A DNA stretch of 64,000 bases from Bombella apis (lineage in GTDB: Bacteria; Pseudomonadota; Alphaproteobacteria; Acetobacterales; Acetobacteraceae). The stretch is taken from the NCBI RefSeq assembly GCF_018221685.1, contig NZ_JAGJTM010000004.1, positions 500,287-564,286 of the forward strand. Direction: 5' to 3'. Numbering within the stretch: the first letter of the stretch is position 1; each line of letters starts with the position of its first letter. Shown piece after piece: positions 16,988 through 25,906 of this stretch. The notes below the pieces were generated by a model. That model saw only the letters and a program-made list of their open reading frames with translations, was not told where the DNA came from and searched no databases. The position numbers were made by a program, and so were the translations under genes.

Positions 16988-18379
16988 ATGCAGGATTATG
17001 ATCTCTTTGTGATCGGTGCGGGGTCGGGCGGGGTGCGCTGCGCCCGCATTGCAGCCCAGAATGGTGCCCGTGTGGGTATTGCCGAGCGCAGACACTGGGG
17101 TGGTACCTGTGTCAATCTGGGCTGTGTTCCCAAGAAGCTGATGGTCTATGCAGCCGAAACGGGCCGGATGATCGAGGATGCCCCGGCGTTCGGCTGGGAT
17201 GTGCAGCGCCCGTCCTCCTTTGACTGGTACGGCTTCCTTGCCGCCAAGGACCGGGAAATCGAGCGGCTGAATGGCATTTATGTCTCCATGCTGGAGAAGG
17301 CCGGGATCGACCTCTACACGGGTGATGCCCGGCTGCTGGATGCCAATACGCTGGAGATCGGCCCGTCCGTTCTGGCACCGGAGGCTCCGGTCCAGCGCAT
17401 CCGGGCCAGGAAGATCGTGCTGGCACCTGGCTCCACCCCCGTGCGGCTGGATATTCCGGGTGCTGAGCTGGCCATCACCTCTGATGAGCTGTTCCATCTG
17501 CCCGAGCGGCCCCAGAGGGTTGCCATCATTGGCGGCGGTTATATCGGGGTGGAATTCGCCGGGATTCTGGCGGGCATGGGCTCGCAGGTGGACCTGTTCT
17601 ACCGCCAGCCCCTGCCACTGCGTGGATTTGATGAGGAAGTCCGTACGCATCTCAGGGAGCTGATCGACCTGCATGGCATCACCCAGCATCCGGGCACCTC
17701 GCCGGTCCGTCTGGAGGATATTGGTGGCGGCAGGGCCGTCCGTCTGGTGATGGATGACGGGGCCTCTTACGAGGTCGATGCGGTCATCATGGCTACGGGG
17801 CGCCGGGCTGCCGTGGATTCTCTGGGGCTGGATGCCGCAGGTGTGGCGGTGGAGAAAGGACATGTCGTGGCGGGGGTGGATGGCAGGACCAATGTGCCCT
17901 CCATCTATGCCATCGGGGATGTCAGGGATCAGTACAACCTGACCCCTACTGCCATTGCGGAAGGTCACATGCTGGCCGAGCAGCTCTTCAATCCGCAGGG
18001 GCGGACATGGTCCTTCGAGACCCTGCCGAAGGCCGTCTTCTTCTCATCCCCCGTGGGTGTCGTGGGGATGAGCGAGGAAGAGGCAGCCAAAACGCATGAT
18101 CTTGCCATCTATACGTCCCGCTTCACCCCCATGCGGCAGACGCTGCCCAAACGGGCCGGGAAGATACTGATGAAGCTGGTGGTGGACCGTCACAGTGATG
18201 TGGTGCTGGGTGCCCACATGGTCGGGCCGGATGCTCCTGAGATCATCCAGATGCTGGCCATTGCCGTGACGGCGAAGCTGACAAAGAAGCAGCTGGACCA
18301 GACCGTGGCCCTGCACCCCAGCACGGCAGAAGAGTTCGTGACGATGAGGACGCCCACCCGTCTGGTGGACCGCCACTGA
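16988..18379 (+). CDS. gor: Glutathione-disulfide reductase
   Basis: Flavoprotein that uses NADPH to reduce glutathione disulfide and keeps the cytosol reduced. The 463-residue protein has the FAD dinucleotide loop GAGSGG (10-15), the redox-active disulfide in GGTCVNLGCVPKK (C41 and C46), the NADPH-binding IIGGGYIGVEFAG, and the C-terminal interface HPSTAEEFVTM supplying the catalytic histidine. A GGAGG ribosome binding site precedes the ATG by 7 bases. Length and motifs favour glutathione reductase over dihydrolipoamide dehydrogenase or mercuric reductase. It precedes a FUSC transporter gene by 28 bases, so the two may be co-transcribed. Confidence 0.92.
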   Translation: MQDYDLFVIGAGSGGVRCARIAAQNGARVGIAERRHWGGTCVNLGCVPKKLMVYAAETGRMIEDAPAFGWDVQRPSSFDWYGFLAAKDREIERLNGIYVSMLEKAGIDLYTGDARLLDANTLEIGPSVLAPEAPVQRIRARKIVLAPGSTPVRLDIPGAELAITSDELFHLPERPQRVAIIGGGYIGVEFAGILAGMGSQVDLFYRQPLPLRGFDEEVRTHLRELIDLHGITQHPGTSPVRLEDIGGGRAVRLVMDDGASYEVDAVIMATGRRAAVDSLGLDAAGVAVEKGHVVAGVDGRTNVPSIYAIGDVRDQYNLTPTAIAEGHMLAEQLFNPQGRTWSFETLPKAVFFSSPVGVVGMSEEEAAKTHDLAIYTSRFTPMRQTLPKRAGKILMKLVVDRHSDVVLGAHMVGPDAPEIIQMLAIAVTAKLTKKQLDQTVALHPSTAEEFVTMRTPTRLVDRH

Positions 18380-18407
18380 ACGGGCAGGCAGGAGGACAGG
18401 GCGGATC

Positions 18408-20501
18408 ATGAACTGGCTCAAGTTACAGCCGAATACCCTGAGTGCCGTTCTGTTCTCCCTGCGGACGACCATCGCCTCGCTTGTGGCACTGGCCATCGCC
18501 TTCTGGATGGAGATGGGATCGCCCCAGTGGGCTGCCATGACGGTCTGGATCGTGGCGCAGAATTCCCGTGGGATGAGCCTTTCCAAAGGGCGCTGGCGCA
18601 TTGCCGGAACCCTGCTGGGCATGGTGGGAGGCATCAGCCTGATAGCGGTAGCCCCGCAGCATCCGTGGATTTTCTTTGTGTTGCTGGCCGGCTGGGTTGG
18701 CTGGTGTACCGGCATGGCCTGCATGCTGGAGAATTTCCGGGGTTATGCCATGGTTCTGGCCGGTTATACCGGGGCCATCATTGCTGTCGGTGCTTCGGAA
18801 CATCCCGATCAGGTCTTCTATATTGCCATGGCCCGCGGGTCTTACATCCTGCTGGGTGTGGTGTGTGAAATGGTGGCAGGAATGGTCACCGTGCCGGGGG
18901 CAGACCGGGTGGCCCGTACGGACCTCCAGCAGCGTATGGCTGCCCTGCTCAGCCAGACAGCCGCGGCTCTGGCCCTCATCCTGCGTCAGGACGAGAAGGG
19001 TGTGGCGGAGATGACCCGCATTCTTGGCTCGTTGCAGGGGTTCAATGATCAGCTTGAATTCATCCGTATTGATTCCCGTCATGCAGGCGAAGAGGCGGAT
19101 CAGGCCTATGTGACGCTGGAGCGTGTTTCCTTCGTGCTGGCCCGTGGGGTGGGGGTCCGCTCCCGTCTTGCATCAGCACCGCACATACCGGCCCGGCTGG
19201 CAGCCGGCCTGGAACGTGTCGCCGGGGAGCTGGATGGCATCGCAGCCCTGCTCAGGCAGGACACGGCTCATGTCATGGCTGGGCTGGGCCAGCTTGAAAC
19301 CATGCTCCAGGAAAATCATGACGAGCTGGAACGCTGCCTCTCCCGGGATGATGAGGATGCTCTCCAGCAGGGTATTGTTGGGGTAGGGGTGGAGATCATG
19401 CTCATTGATTTCCGCTCGGCGGTGGAGTCCCACTATGCAGGTCTGCGGAAACTGCCCGCCCTGAAACGCCATCGCATAAAACGTCAGGCGGATGGGCGGC
19501 TTGCAACCATCAACGCCATCCGGGCTGCCGTGGCCATATTGATCGGCGCCTTTGTCTGGGAGGTGACGGCATGGTCCTATGGGGGGGCTTACATGAGCCT
19601 GCTCAGCGTGGTGTGCGCCCGGTTCGCAATCATGAACAACATGATCCTGATCAGCAAATATTTCTTCTATGGGGCTGTCTGCTCCGTACTGGCCAGCATT
19701 ATTCCGGTTTTCCTGGTCATGCCCATCACGTCGGACTATGCCGTTTTCGCCATACCGGTTGCCGTGCTGATGTTCCTCGGGGGGCTGGCACTGCGTATAC
19801 CCGCTCTGGCAGGGGTTGCAGCGTCCTATGTCAATTTCTTTCCGTGGGTTCTAACTCTGGACAATCAGGCCAGGGTGGATGAGGTGACATGGTTCAACCA
19901 GTCACTTGCCCTGTTGCTTGCCTTGTGGAGCGGTGTGCAGGTGTTCCGCACGGTTCTGCCTTTCTCCGTGACACAGGCATGGGTACAGTTGCGGCGGCAG
20001 CTGGTCAAGGAGATTCAGAAGCTGAAAGAGCCCCTGCGGGGACGGGCCCAGACCCAACGGCTCTGGACCAACGAGACAACCCTGCGGATGGAGCAGATCA
20101 TCCGTTTTGCGGGCCAGATCCCGCAGGATGAGGTTGACAGCATGATTCGTGGCACGCTGGCCGTCATGACGGTCGGGCGGAACCTGTTGACCCTGCGGGA
20201 CCTTGTTGCGCTCGGGCGTCTGCCCCCAAGTGCCCTGGCCGCCGGGGAGCATATGGTCCGGGACATCATCCATCTGACTGAACAGGGGCAGGAAAGCAGC
20301 CCGATGACGGTGGAAGAGTTCACGCAGGAACAGGCCCATCTGGAAACTGTCTTCCATGGCAGTAGAGGGCTGTCCCGCCGGCGGGACCTTGCTGCCGGGA
20401 TAGGCTGCCTCAGGATCATCCGCTTTGAGTATCAGACAAGCCGGACGTTCTTTCTCAGGGGGTATGGCGCCGCAGCAGGGCAGGTACTGGGGGCAGGATG
20501 A
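18408..20501 (+). CDS. FUSC-family inner-membrane transporter (aromatic-acid exporter type)
   Basis: A 697-residue membrane protein of the fusaric-acid-resistance/aromatic acid exporter superfamily. Hydrophobic helices cluster in two blocks, about residues 15-165 and 360-510, each followed by a long soluble helical region, the typical FUSC repeat of YccS/AaeB proteins. The N-terminal block includes QWAAMTVWIVAQNSRGMSLSKG and GTLLGMVGG, conserved at the start of the family. No membrane-fusion or outer-membrane partner gene adjoins it, unlike the second FUSC gene at 32247, so it may work alone or with partners elsewhere. It lies 28 bases after gor. A bidirectional terminator starts directly at its stop. 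The substrate is unknown. Confidence 0.82.
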   Translation: MNWLKLQPNTLSAVLFSLRTTIASLVALAIAFWMEMGSPQWAAMTVWIVAQNSRGMSLSKGRWRIAGTLLGMVGGISLIAVAPQHPWIFFVLLAGWVGWCTGMACMLENFRGYAMVLAGYTGAIIAVGASEHPDQVFYIAMARGSYILLGVVCEMVAGMVTVPGADRVARTDLQQRMAALLSQTAAALALILRQDEKGVAEMTRILGSLQGFNDQLEFIRIDSRHAGEEADQAYVTLERVSFVLARGVGVRSRLASAPHIPARLAAGLERVAGELDGIAALLRQDTAHVMAGLGQLETMLQENHDELERCLSRDDEDALQQGIVGVGVEIMLIDFRSAVESHYAGLRKLPALKRHRIKRQADGRLATINAIRAAVAILIGAFVWEVTAWSYGGAYMSLLSVVCARFAIMNNMILISKYFFYGAVCSVLASIIPVFLVMPITSDYAVFAIPVAVLMFLGGLALRIPALAGVAASYVNFFPWVLTLDNQARVDEVTWFNQSLALLLALWSGVQVFRTVLPFSVTQAWVQLRRQLVKEIQKLKEPLRGRAQTQRLWTNETTLRMEQIIRFAGQIPQDEVDSMIRGTLAVMTVGRNLLTLRDLVALGRLPPSALAAGEHMVRDIIHLTEQGQESSPMTVEEFTQEQAHLETVFHGSRGLSRRRDLAAGIGCLRIIRFEYQTSRTFFLRGYGAAAGQVLGAG

Positions 20502-20502
20502 A

Positions 20503-20538
20503 AAAAGCCCCGTCTCCCAGTGGGGAGACGGGGCTTTT
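20503..20538. terminator. Bidirectional terminator
   Basis: AAAAGCCCCGTCTCCC (from 20503) pairs with GGGAGACGGGGCTTTT (to 20538) around an AGTG loop, with A and T runs at both ends. It serves the FUSC gene on the plus strand and the small secreted-protein gene on the minus strand. Confidence 0.92.
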
Positions 20539-20576
20539 CCGGGGGCGGGCTGACCGTTTACAGGTCGCTTTTCCCC

Positions 20577-21023
20577 TCAGAAACCATTGCCGCGCGGGGC
20601 GACCCAGCCATTGCCGGTAGCGTCACCCACCTGGCCACTCTGGATGGGGTTGGTATCCTGATAGGAGCTGCCGAATTTGCCGAGATTGCTGCCCGTGACA
20701 GCATCACGGTTGGAGCGGAGATGGGCCTCGTGCTCCGGGTCCGGGCCATTTTCGAACTCCGTGGAGGGAACATCCTGATAGCCCGGCGGCGGCGGACGAT
20801 GCCCCCGGGCACGGAAGTGCTCACCACCTTTCACGGCGTTTTTCTGTGCCTGCTGGGCAGCCTGTTTTGAGGAGGTAGTGGCGGGGTTGTCCTGATAGGG
20901 GGTGCTGAAATGGACCGTCTGGGCCATGGCACCCGGCATAGCAGCCGGAACAAGAGCCGCAAGACCGAGGGCAGCCGTCACGGCTGTCAGGCATCTGGAG
21001 ACTGAATGAAAAGGCGAAGCCAT
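20577..21023 (-). CDS. Small secreted protein with a 39-residue YQD repeat
   Basis: A 148-residue exported protein. Residues 1-34 form a signal peptide ending GAMA, with cleavage predicted before Q35. The mature part is low-complexity and hydrophilic, rich in Gly, Pro, Asn, Gln and Asp. The tripeptide YQD recurs at residues 43-45, 82-84 and 121-123, exactly 39 residues (117 bases) apart each time, and is usually followed by a proline one or two residues later. No cysteine, lipobox or enzyme motif is present. The ATG at 21023 is chosen because the signal peptide begins there; the frame extends 15 residues further. It is a monocistronic unit ended by a bidirectional terminator. The function is unknown. 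Confidence 0.65.
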   Translation of the reverse strand: MASPFHSVSRCLTAVTAALGLAALVPAAMPGAMAQTVHFSTPYQDNPATTSSKQAAQQAQKNAVKGGEHFRARGHRPPPPGYQDVPSTEFENGPDPEHEAHLRSNRDAVTGSNLGKFGSSYQDTNPIQSGQVGDATGNGWVAPRGNGF

Positions 21024-21169
21024 GTGTGTTCTGTTCCTGCGTAGATGGGAAGTACTTCCTTCCCCCATATATCCTTTCAGGCGGCGGGATGATCAAGCCT
21101 TTTCAGGGTAAAATGATGAAGGAACCGCAGGGCGGTCATGGCATGGCCGCATGGGCGAAAGGAGCCGGG

Positions 21170-21197
21170 TTGAATATTTTGCGGCCTGCTCTACCAT
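21170..21197 (+). promoter_or_regulatory. Candidate promoter for DAHP synthase
   Basis: TTGAAT (21170-21175), 16 bases, then TACCAT (21192-21197). It is located about 110 bases before the ATG in the 286-base gap between the divergent secreted-protein gene and DAHP synthase. Confidence 0.35.
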
Positions 21198-21309
21198 TCA
21201 GCGGACATTTCGGTCATAAAATCACCCACTGGAATGACAGCTCCAACCATTACGTTACGGGCGGCCCATCCCATGAGCAGGGTCGCTTCCCTTGTCGCAG
21301 GAGAACAAG

Positions 21310-22689
21310 ATGCAGCAGTCAGACGGGCACAGCAGCACGACACAATGGTCACCGGCCAGCTGGCGCCTGCGTCCGATCCGTCAGGCCCCGACCTATGAGG
21401 ATGGGGCAGCCCTTGCCGCAGTGGAAGAACGTCTGCATCGCTATCCGCCGCTCGTTTTTGGCGGGGAGGCCCGCCGCCTGAAAGAGCGTCTGGCGGCTGC
21501 CTCCCGCGGGGAGGCCTTCGTTCTTCAGGGAGGGCCTTGTGCCGAAAGTTTCGGGGAGTTCACCGGGGACATCATCCGGGATACGTTCCGTGTCCTGTTG
21601 CAGATGGCTGCCATCCTGACCTTCTCCGCCAAGGTTCCGGTCGTGAAGATCGGGCGCATGGCCGGGCAGTATGCCAAGCCCCGTTCTTCCGATGTGGAGA
21701 AGCGGGATGGCGTGGAGCTGCCCTGCTACCGTGGTGACAATGTCAATAGTCCGGAATTCACTGCCGAGGCCCGCAGGCCGGACCCGGCCCGTATGGAGAT
21801 GGGCTATTTTCAGGCGGCAGGCGTGCTGAACCTGCTGCGGGCCTATTCCCGGGGCGGGTTTGCCAATCTGCATGACATCCATCGCTGGAATCTGGACTAT
21901 GTCCGCAACTCCCCGCAGGGTGAGCGTTATGAGCAGCTGGCCTCCCAGGTGGAGGATACGCTGGCCTTCATGAAAGCCTGTGGCGTGGAGGACAATGCCC
22001 CGCATTACGACGAGGTGGAGTTCTATACCTCTCATGAGGCCCTGCTCCTGCCGTATGAGCAGGCTCTGGCCCGTGTGGATGAGGTGACAGGCCGCCATTA
22101 TGGCCTGTCGGCCCATTTCCTCTGGATTGGCGACCGTACCCGCCAGCCGGAGGGGGCGCATGTGGAGTTCCTGCGTGGGGTGGACAACCCGATCGGCATC
22201 AAGGTCGGGCCGACCACGACCATTGAGGACCTCCAGAAACTTCTGGAAATCCTTAATCCGCAGGATGAAGCAGGCCGCATCACGCTCATTTCCCGCATGG
22301 GCCACAGCAAGGTGCGTGAGCTCCTGCCCCCGCTGCTGGAGGCCGTGCGCAGGACAGGCCGGACCGTGACATGGATATGTGACCCCATGCACGGCAACAC
22401 CACCACGTCGTCCAACAAATACAAGACCCGTGCTTTCGAGCATGTTCTGGACGAGATCATGGGCTTCCTTGATGTGTTCGAGCAGGCCGGTGTGGTGCCC
22501 GGTGGTATCCATCTTGAGATGACCGGCAGCGACGTGACGGAATGTACGGGTGGTCCCCGGTGTCTGACGGATGCCGATCTGCCGACCCGGTACACGACAT
22601 TCTGTGACCCGCGGCTGAATGCCGAGCAGTCTCTGGAGATCGCCTTTCAGCTTTCAGACCGGCTGAAGCGTATTTTCGAAAAACGCTGA
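21310..22689 (+). CDS. 3-deoxy-7-phosphoheptulonate synthase, class II
   Basis: First enzyme of the shikimate pathway, condensing phosphoenolpyruvate and erythrose 4-phosphate. The 459-residue plant-type (class II) protein shows QGGPCAESF, KIGRMAGQYAKPRS, the WIGDRTRQPEGAHVEFLRG block, KVGPTTT, WICDPMHGNT and HLEMTGSDVTECTGG, which carry the PEP- and metal-binding residues. I use the ATG at 21310 because AGGAG lies 7 bases upstream; an in-frame TTG at 21292 opens the frame. Class II enzymes are often feedback-regulated through extra N-terminal segments; here the N-terminal extension is short. The pathway is also represented by aroKB at 46.4 kb. A nicotinate phosphoribosyltransferase gene follows after 59 bases. 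Confidence 0.95.
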   Translation: MQQSDGHSSTTQWSPASWRLRPIRQAPTYEDGAALAAVEERLHRYPPLVFGGEARRLKERLAAASRGEAFVLQGGPCAESFGEFTGDIIRDTFRVLLQMAAILTFSAKVPVVKIGRMAGQYAKPRSSDVEKRDGVELPCYRGDNVNSPEFTAEARRPDPARMEMGYFQAAGVLNLLRAYSRGGFANLHDIHRWNLDYVRNSPQGERYEQLASQVEDTLAFMKACGVEDNAPHYDEVEFYTSHEALLLPYEQALARVDEVTGRHYGLSAHFLWIGDRTRQPEGAHVEFLRGVDNPIGIKVGPTTTIEDLQKLLEILNPQDEAGRITLISRMGHSKVRELLPPLLEAVRRTGRTVTWICDPMHGNTTTSSNKYKTRAFEHVLDEIMGFLDVFEQAGVVPGGIHLEMTGSDVTECTGGPRCLTDADLPTRYTTFCDPRLNAEQSLEIAFQLSDRLKRIFEKR

Positions 22690-22748
22690 AGGTGTCCGCC
22701 CGGCCGTAAGCGCAGGATCGGCCCAGTTCTGTCAGGGGAGACAGCGTG

Positions 22749-23924
22749 ATGAGTTGGAAACAGACTCTCGAGCAGGCCTGCAGCCCGCAGGAGGCGTTGG
22801 ATGCGCCGCAGATCGAGGGACGGACGGATGCCTATTTCCTGCGGATGCGGGACATCGTCAGCCAGTTTGGCGATTGTGAGGTCACCTATGCCGTGTTCGT
22901 CCGCCGTCCAGTCGTGGCGGCCTATGGGCTGGCCCTGCAATGGGTGCAGAATGTCGCCCGTCATCAGGGTTTTTCCGTCAGGATCACGGAGGTGCATCCA
23001 GAAGGTACATGGGTCGGAGCAGGGGATCCGCTCTTCTATCTGACAGGGTCGCTTGTTGCGCTGGCGCCGTTGGAGACGTTGCTGCTCCAGAAGACGGGTG
23101 CTGCCTGCGTGGCAGCTCATAACGCCTACCAGATGGCCCTTGCCCTGCCGAAGGTGCCTTTTCTGGCGATGGATGCCCGTCACTGTGCCGGTGGTGAGAT
23201 GCAGGAGCTGATGGCCTATGCTGCTGCCGTGGGGTCACGGGCGGCACAGGCGGAAGGGGCCGTGGGCTTCATCGGCAATGCCAACCATGCCACGGCCCGT
23301 TTTTTCGGGCAGGAGCGTGGATTGGGGACCATGCCTCATGCCTTCATCGGTTATGCCGGGTCTACCCTGCGGGCGGCGGAAATGTATGTGGAGCGTTTCC
23401 CTGATGAACCTTTGACTGTGCTGGTGGACTATTTTGGGCAGGAAGTGACGGACATGCTGGAAGTCTGTCGCCGCTTTCCGGAAAGGGCCGCCGCAGGTGA
23501 GTTGAGTGTGCGGCTGGACACGCACGGAGGGCGCTTCCTCGAAGGGCTGGACCCGCAGCGTTCCTATGAGGTGCTGGAGCGGAACACGCCAGGCACCATC
23601 CGCCGCTACCGGTCGGAAAAGGAGCTGCGCTATCTGGTAGGGACGGGCGTTTCTGCGGCCGCCATCTGGCGGATGCGGGAAGCGTTGGATGAGGCAGGTT
23701 TTCCGAAGGTGAAAATTGTCGTTTCGTCCGGGTTCGGTATTTCCAAATGCATGGCCATGCATGATGCTTCTGCACCGATCGACATTGTGGGGACGGGGTC
23801 GTTCCTGCCGGATCGTTGGTCAGAAACCTACGCCACGGCTGATATTGTTTCCTACGACGGTGAGCCGAGGGTGAAGATCGGGCGTGAGTTCCTTCTTCAG
23901 AAAATTCAGGAAAGGGCCGGATGA
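22749..23924 (+). CDS. pncB: Nicotinate phosphoribosyltransferase
   Basis: Converts nicotinate and PRPP to nicotinate mononucleotide in the Preiss-Handler route of NAD salvage. The 391-residue protein has the N-terminal RTDAYFLRM substrate-binding stretch, AAHNAYQMALALP, GGEMQELMAYAAAVGSRAA, the central LVDYFGQEVTD and the phosphate-binding VSSGFGISKC followed by IDIVGTGSFLP. A GTG directly before the ATG (22746) could also be used; GGGGAG lies about 8 bases upstream. The last codons overlap the next gene's ATG (ATGA-type 4-base overlap), which suggests co-expression with the downstream acidic protein. The family also includes nicotinamide-utilising relatives, so substrate choice is by overall similarity. 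Confidence 0.88.
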   Translation: MSWKQTLEQACSPQEALDAPQIEGRTDAYFLRMRDIVSQFGDCEVTYAVFVRRPVVAAYGLALQWVQNVARHQGFSVRITEVHPEGTWVGAGDPLFYLTGSLVALAPLETLLLQKTGAACVAAHNAYQMALALPKVPFLAMDARHCAGGEMQELMAYAAAVGSRAAQAEGAVGFIGNANHATARFFGQERGLGTMPHAFIGYAGSTLRAAEMYVERFPDEPLTVLVDYFGQEVTDMLEVCRRFPERAAAGELSVRLDTHGGRFLEGLDPQRSYEVLERNTPGTIRRYRSEKELRYLVGTGVSAAAIWRMREALDEAGFPKVKIVVSSGFGISKCMAMHDASAPIDIVGTGSFLPDRWSETYATADIVSYDGEPRVKIGREFLLQKIQERAG

Positions 23925-24481
23925 TGAATGACGAGGATAAAGAAGCCAGACGGGCTTTCATCAATGGAATCCGGGGCGGAGAAAGCGGGCAGAGTACTGA
24001 GGAAGCCGTGCAGGCAGAGGCCGAGGCAACCATGAAGCAGGATGAAGCCGGTTGGGTTGTCCGTATTCTGGATCAGTCCGGCGCCAGTGAGGGTGACGAT
24101 GATGTGGTGGAAGAGGTGAAGGGCTTCTTTGACCTCGCCCACGCCAACGCTTTTGCCCGGGCTTATGTGCGGGACAGCATCGAGCGGTGCCGTGTCCCCG
24201 GTGCGGCGGATCGGGATGTGTTGCAGAGCTGGTTTGCTTTTGGCGAGAATGCCGAGGTTGTGGATGCTGGGGAAGACGGATGGAAGTCCAGCACGGAACT
24301 GGATGATTTCGTTTCCAGCCCGGCCACGCCGATGGAATGTGACTGGCGGGCACTGGACCCCCGCCGCCTCGTGAGTGACGAGGAACTGGCCGGACCGCCT
24401 GATGAGGACGGTCAGGATGACGATGATGATGAGGCTTTCGTGGCAGAGGTCATCCGCCGCCGTCAGAACGGGCAGCAGTAA
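23921..24481 (+). CDS. Acidic protein of unknown function coupled to pncB
   Basis: A 186-residue soluble protein with no signal peptide or membrane segment. It is strongly acidic, with an EEAVQAEAEATMKQDE segment near residues 27-42 and a DEDGQDDDDDEAF run near the C-terminus. The middle (about 43-130) looks folded, with alternating WVVRILD, FDLAHANAFARAYVRDSIERCR and LQSWFAFGENAEVVDAG segments. Its ATG overlaps the pncB stop by four bases, so translation is probably coupled. I do not recognise the family and offer no function. A gltX gene follows 60 bases later. Confidence 0.65.
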   Translation: MMNDEDKEARRAFINGIRGGESGQSTEEAVQAEAEATMKQDEAGWVVRILDQSGASEGDDDVVEEVKGFFDLAHANAFARAYVRDSIERCRVPGAADRDVLQSWFAFGENAEVVDAGEDGWKSSTELDDFVSSPATPMECDWRALDPRRLVSDEELAGPPDEDGQDDDDDEAFVAEVIRRRQNGQQ

Positions 24482-24541
24482 GGGACCGGGAACTGGTCCT
24501 GCAGCCATGCGTCCCATGAGAGAGTGAGAACAGAGTACGGT

Positions 24542-25879
24542 ATGAAAGTACGTTTTGCCCCTTCACCAACAGGGCATCTTCATGTTGGCAATGCCCGTCT
24601 TGCCGTGGCGAACTGGCTGTTCGCCCGTCGGCATGGTGGCCGGTTCCTGCTGCGGATGGATGATACGGATACGCAGCGTGGCAACAGTGCCTATGAGGAA
24701 GCCATCCGCCGGGACCTGACATGGCTGGGGCTGGACTGGGACGAGTACGCCCGCCAGTCGGAACGTCTTGCCCGGTATGAGGAGGTGATCGAGCACCTCA
24801 AGGAAACGGGGCGGCTCTATCCCTGCTTTGAGAGTGAGCTGGAGCTGAAATACAAGCGGGAGCAGCGTCTGCGGGCCGGCAAGCCGCCGCTCTATGACCG
24901 TGGCATGCTGAAAATGACGGCCGAGCAGCGTGCCCGGGCAGAGGCCAACGGCAAGGTGCCGTACTGGCGTTTCAAGCTGAGCGGGGCCACCCGCCGCTGG
25001 ACCGACCTCGTGATGGGGGACTGCCATGTGAAGCTGACCGCCGTTTCCGATCCTGTTCTGGTGCGGGCGGATGGCAGCATCCTCTACACGCTGGCCTCGG
25101 TGATTGATGATCTGGACATGGGCATCACCCACATCCTGCGGGGTGAGGACCATGTGACCAACACGGGCGTGCAGCTTGACCTTGCCGAGGCCCTCGGGGC
25201 GAAGGAAGGGCGTTTCACCTTCGGGCATCTGCCACTGCTGCTGGGGCAGGATGGTGGCAAGCTGTCCAAGCGTCTGGGAGGGCTGGCCCTTTCCACACTG
25301 CGTAATGACGGGATCGAACCCCGTGCCCTCGTGGCCTATCTGGCCCGTCTGGGCAGTTCGGATGACCCGCAGGCCGCCTCCAGCATGGATGAGATCGTGC
25401 GCGGCTATGACATCGGCCATGTGTCCCGGTCAGCGGCCCGGTTCGATGTTCCGCAGCTGCTGGGGCTGAACCGCCGTGTCCTGCATGGCATGTCCTATGA
25501 AGAGATACGGCCTCACCTGCCGGAAGGGGCTGATGAGGCCTTCTGGCTGGCCATCCGGGGCAATATCGATCTGGCCGTGGAGATCGCTCACTGGTGGTCT
25601 GTCGTGCAGGGGGACATCGTGGCTCCGTCCCAGCCTGAAGAGGCAGGGTTTCTTCAGGAAGCAGCCCGTCTCCTGCCGGAAGGACCGTGGGATGGGACGG
25701 TCTGGAAGCGTTGGACTGACGTGCTGAAGAGTGAAAGCGGCCGCAAGGGAAAGACGCTCTTCCTGCCCCTGCGTCTGGCCCTGACAGGCGAGGATGCCGG
25801 GCCTGAACTGGCAGCCCTTCTGCCGCTCATGGGGCGGGAGCGGGTCCTGCACCGTCTGCAGGATGCCATGCAGCATTGA
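24542..25879 (+). CDS. gltX: Glutamyl-tRNA synthetase (discriminating or Gln-type not resolved)
   Basis: Class I synthetase charging tRNA(Glu), and possibly tRNA(Gln) where GatCAB is used. The 445-residue protein begins MKVRFAPSPTGHLHVGNARL with the HIGH-like motif and has the KMSKS-like KLSKRLG later. The C-terminal anticodon-binding region is helical and shorter than in E. coli GltX. The ATG at 24542 is chosen over a GTG at 24524 because MKVRFAPSPTG is the canonical N-terminus. Alphaproteobacteria commonly carry two GltX paralogues; a second gene would lie elsewhere. Positioned after the pncB unit and convergent with the KirBac gene. Confidence 0.93.
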   Translation: MKVRFAPSPTGHLHVGNARLAVANWLFARRHGGRFLLRMDDTDTQRGNSAYEEAIRRDLTWLGLDWDEYARQSERLARYEEVIEHLKETGRLYPCFESELELKYKREQRLRAGKPPLYDRGMLKMTAEQRARAEANGKVPYWRFKLSGATRRWTDLVMGDCHVKLTAVSDPVLVRADGSILYTLASVIDDLDMGITHILRGEDHVTNTGVQLDLAEALGAKEGRFTFGHLPLLLGQDGGKLSKRLGGLALSTLRNDGIEPRALVAYLARLGSSDDPQAASSMDEIVRGYDIGHVSRSAARFDVPQLLGLNRRVLHGMSYEEIRPHLPEGADEAFWLAIRGNIDLAVEIAHWWSVVQGDIVAPSQPEEAGFLQEAARLLPEGPWDGTVWKRWTDVLKSESGRKGKTLFLPLRLALTGEDAGPELAALLPLMGRERVLHRLQDAMQH

Positions 25880-25906
25880 CCTGATGAGACCGGGGCGGGC
25901 TGCCTG

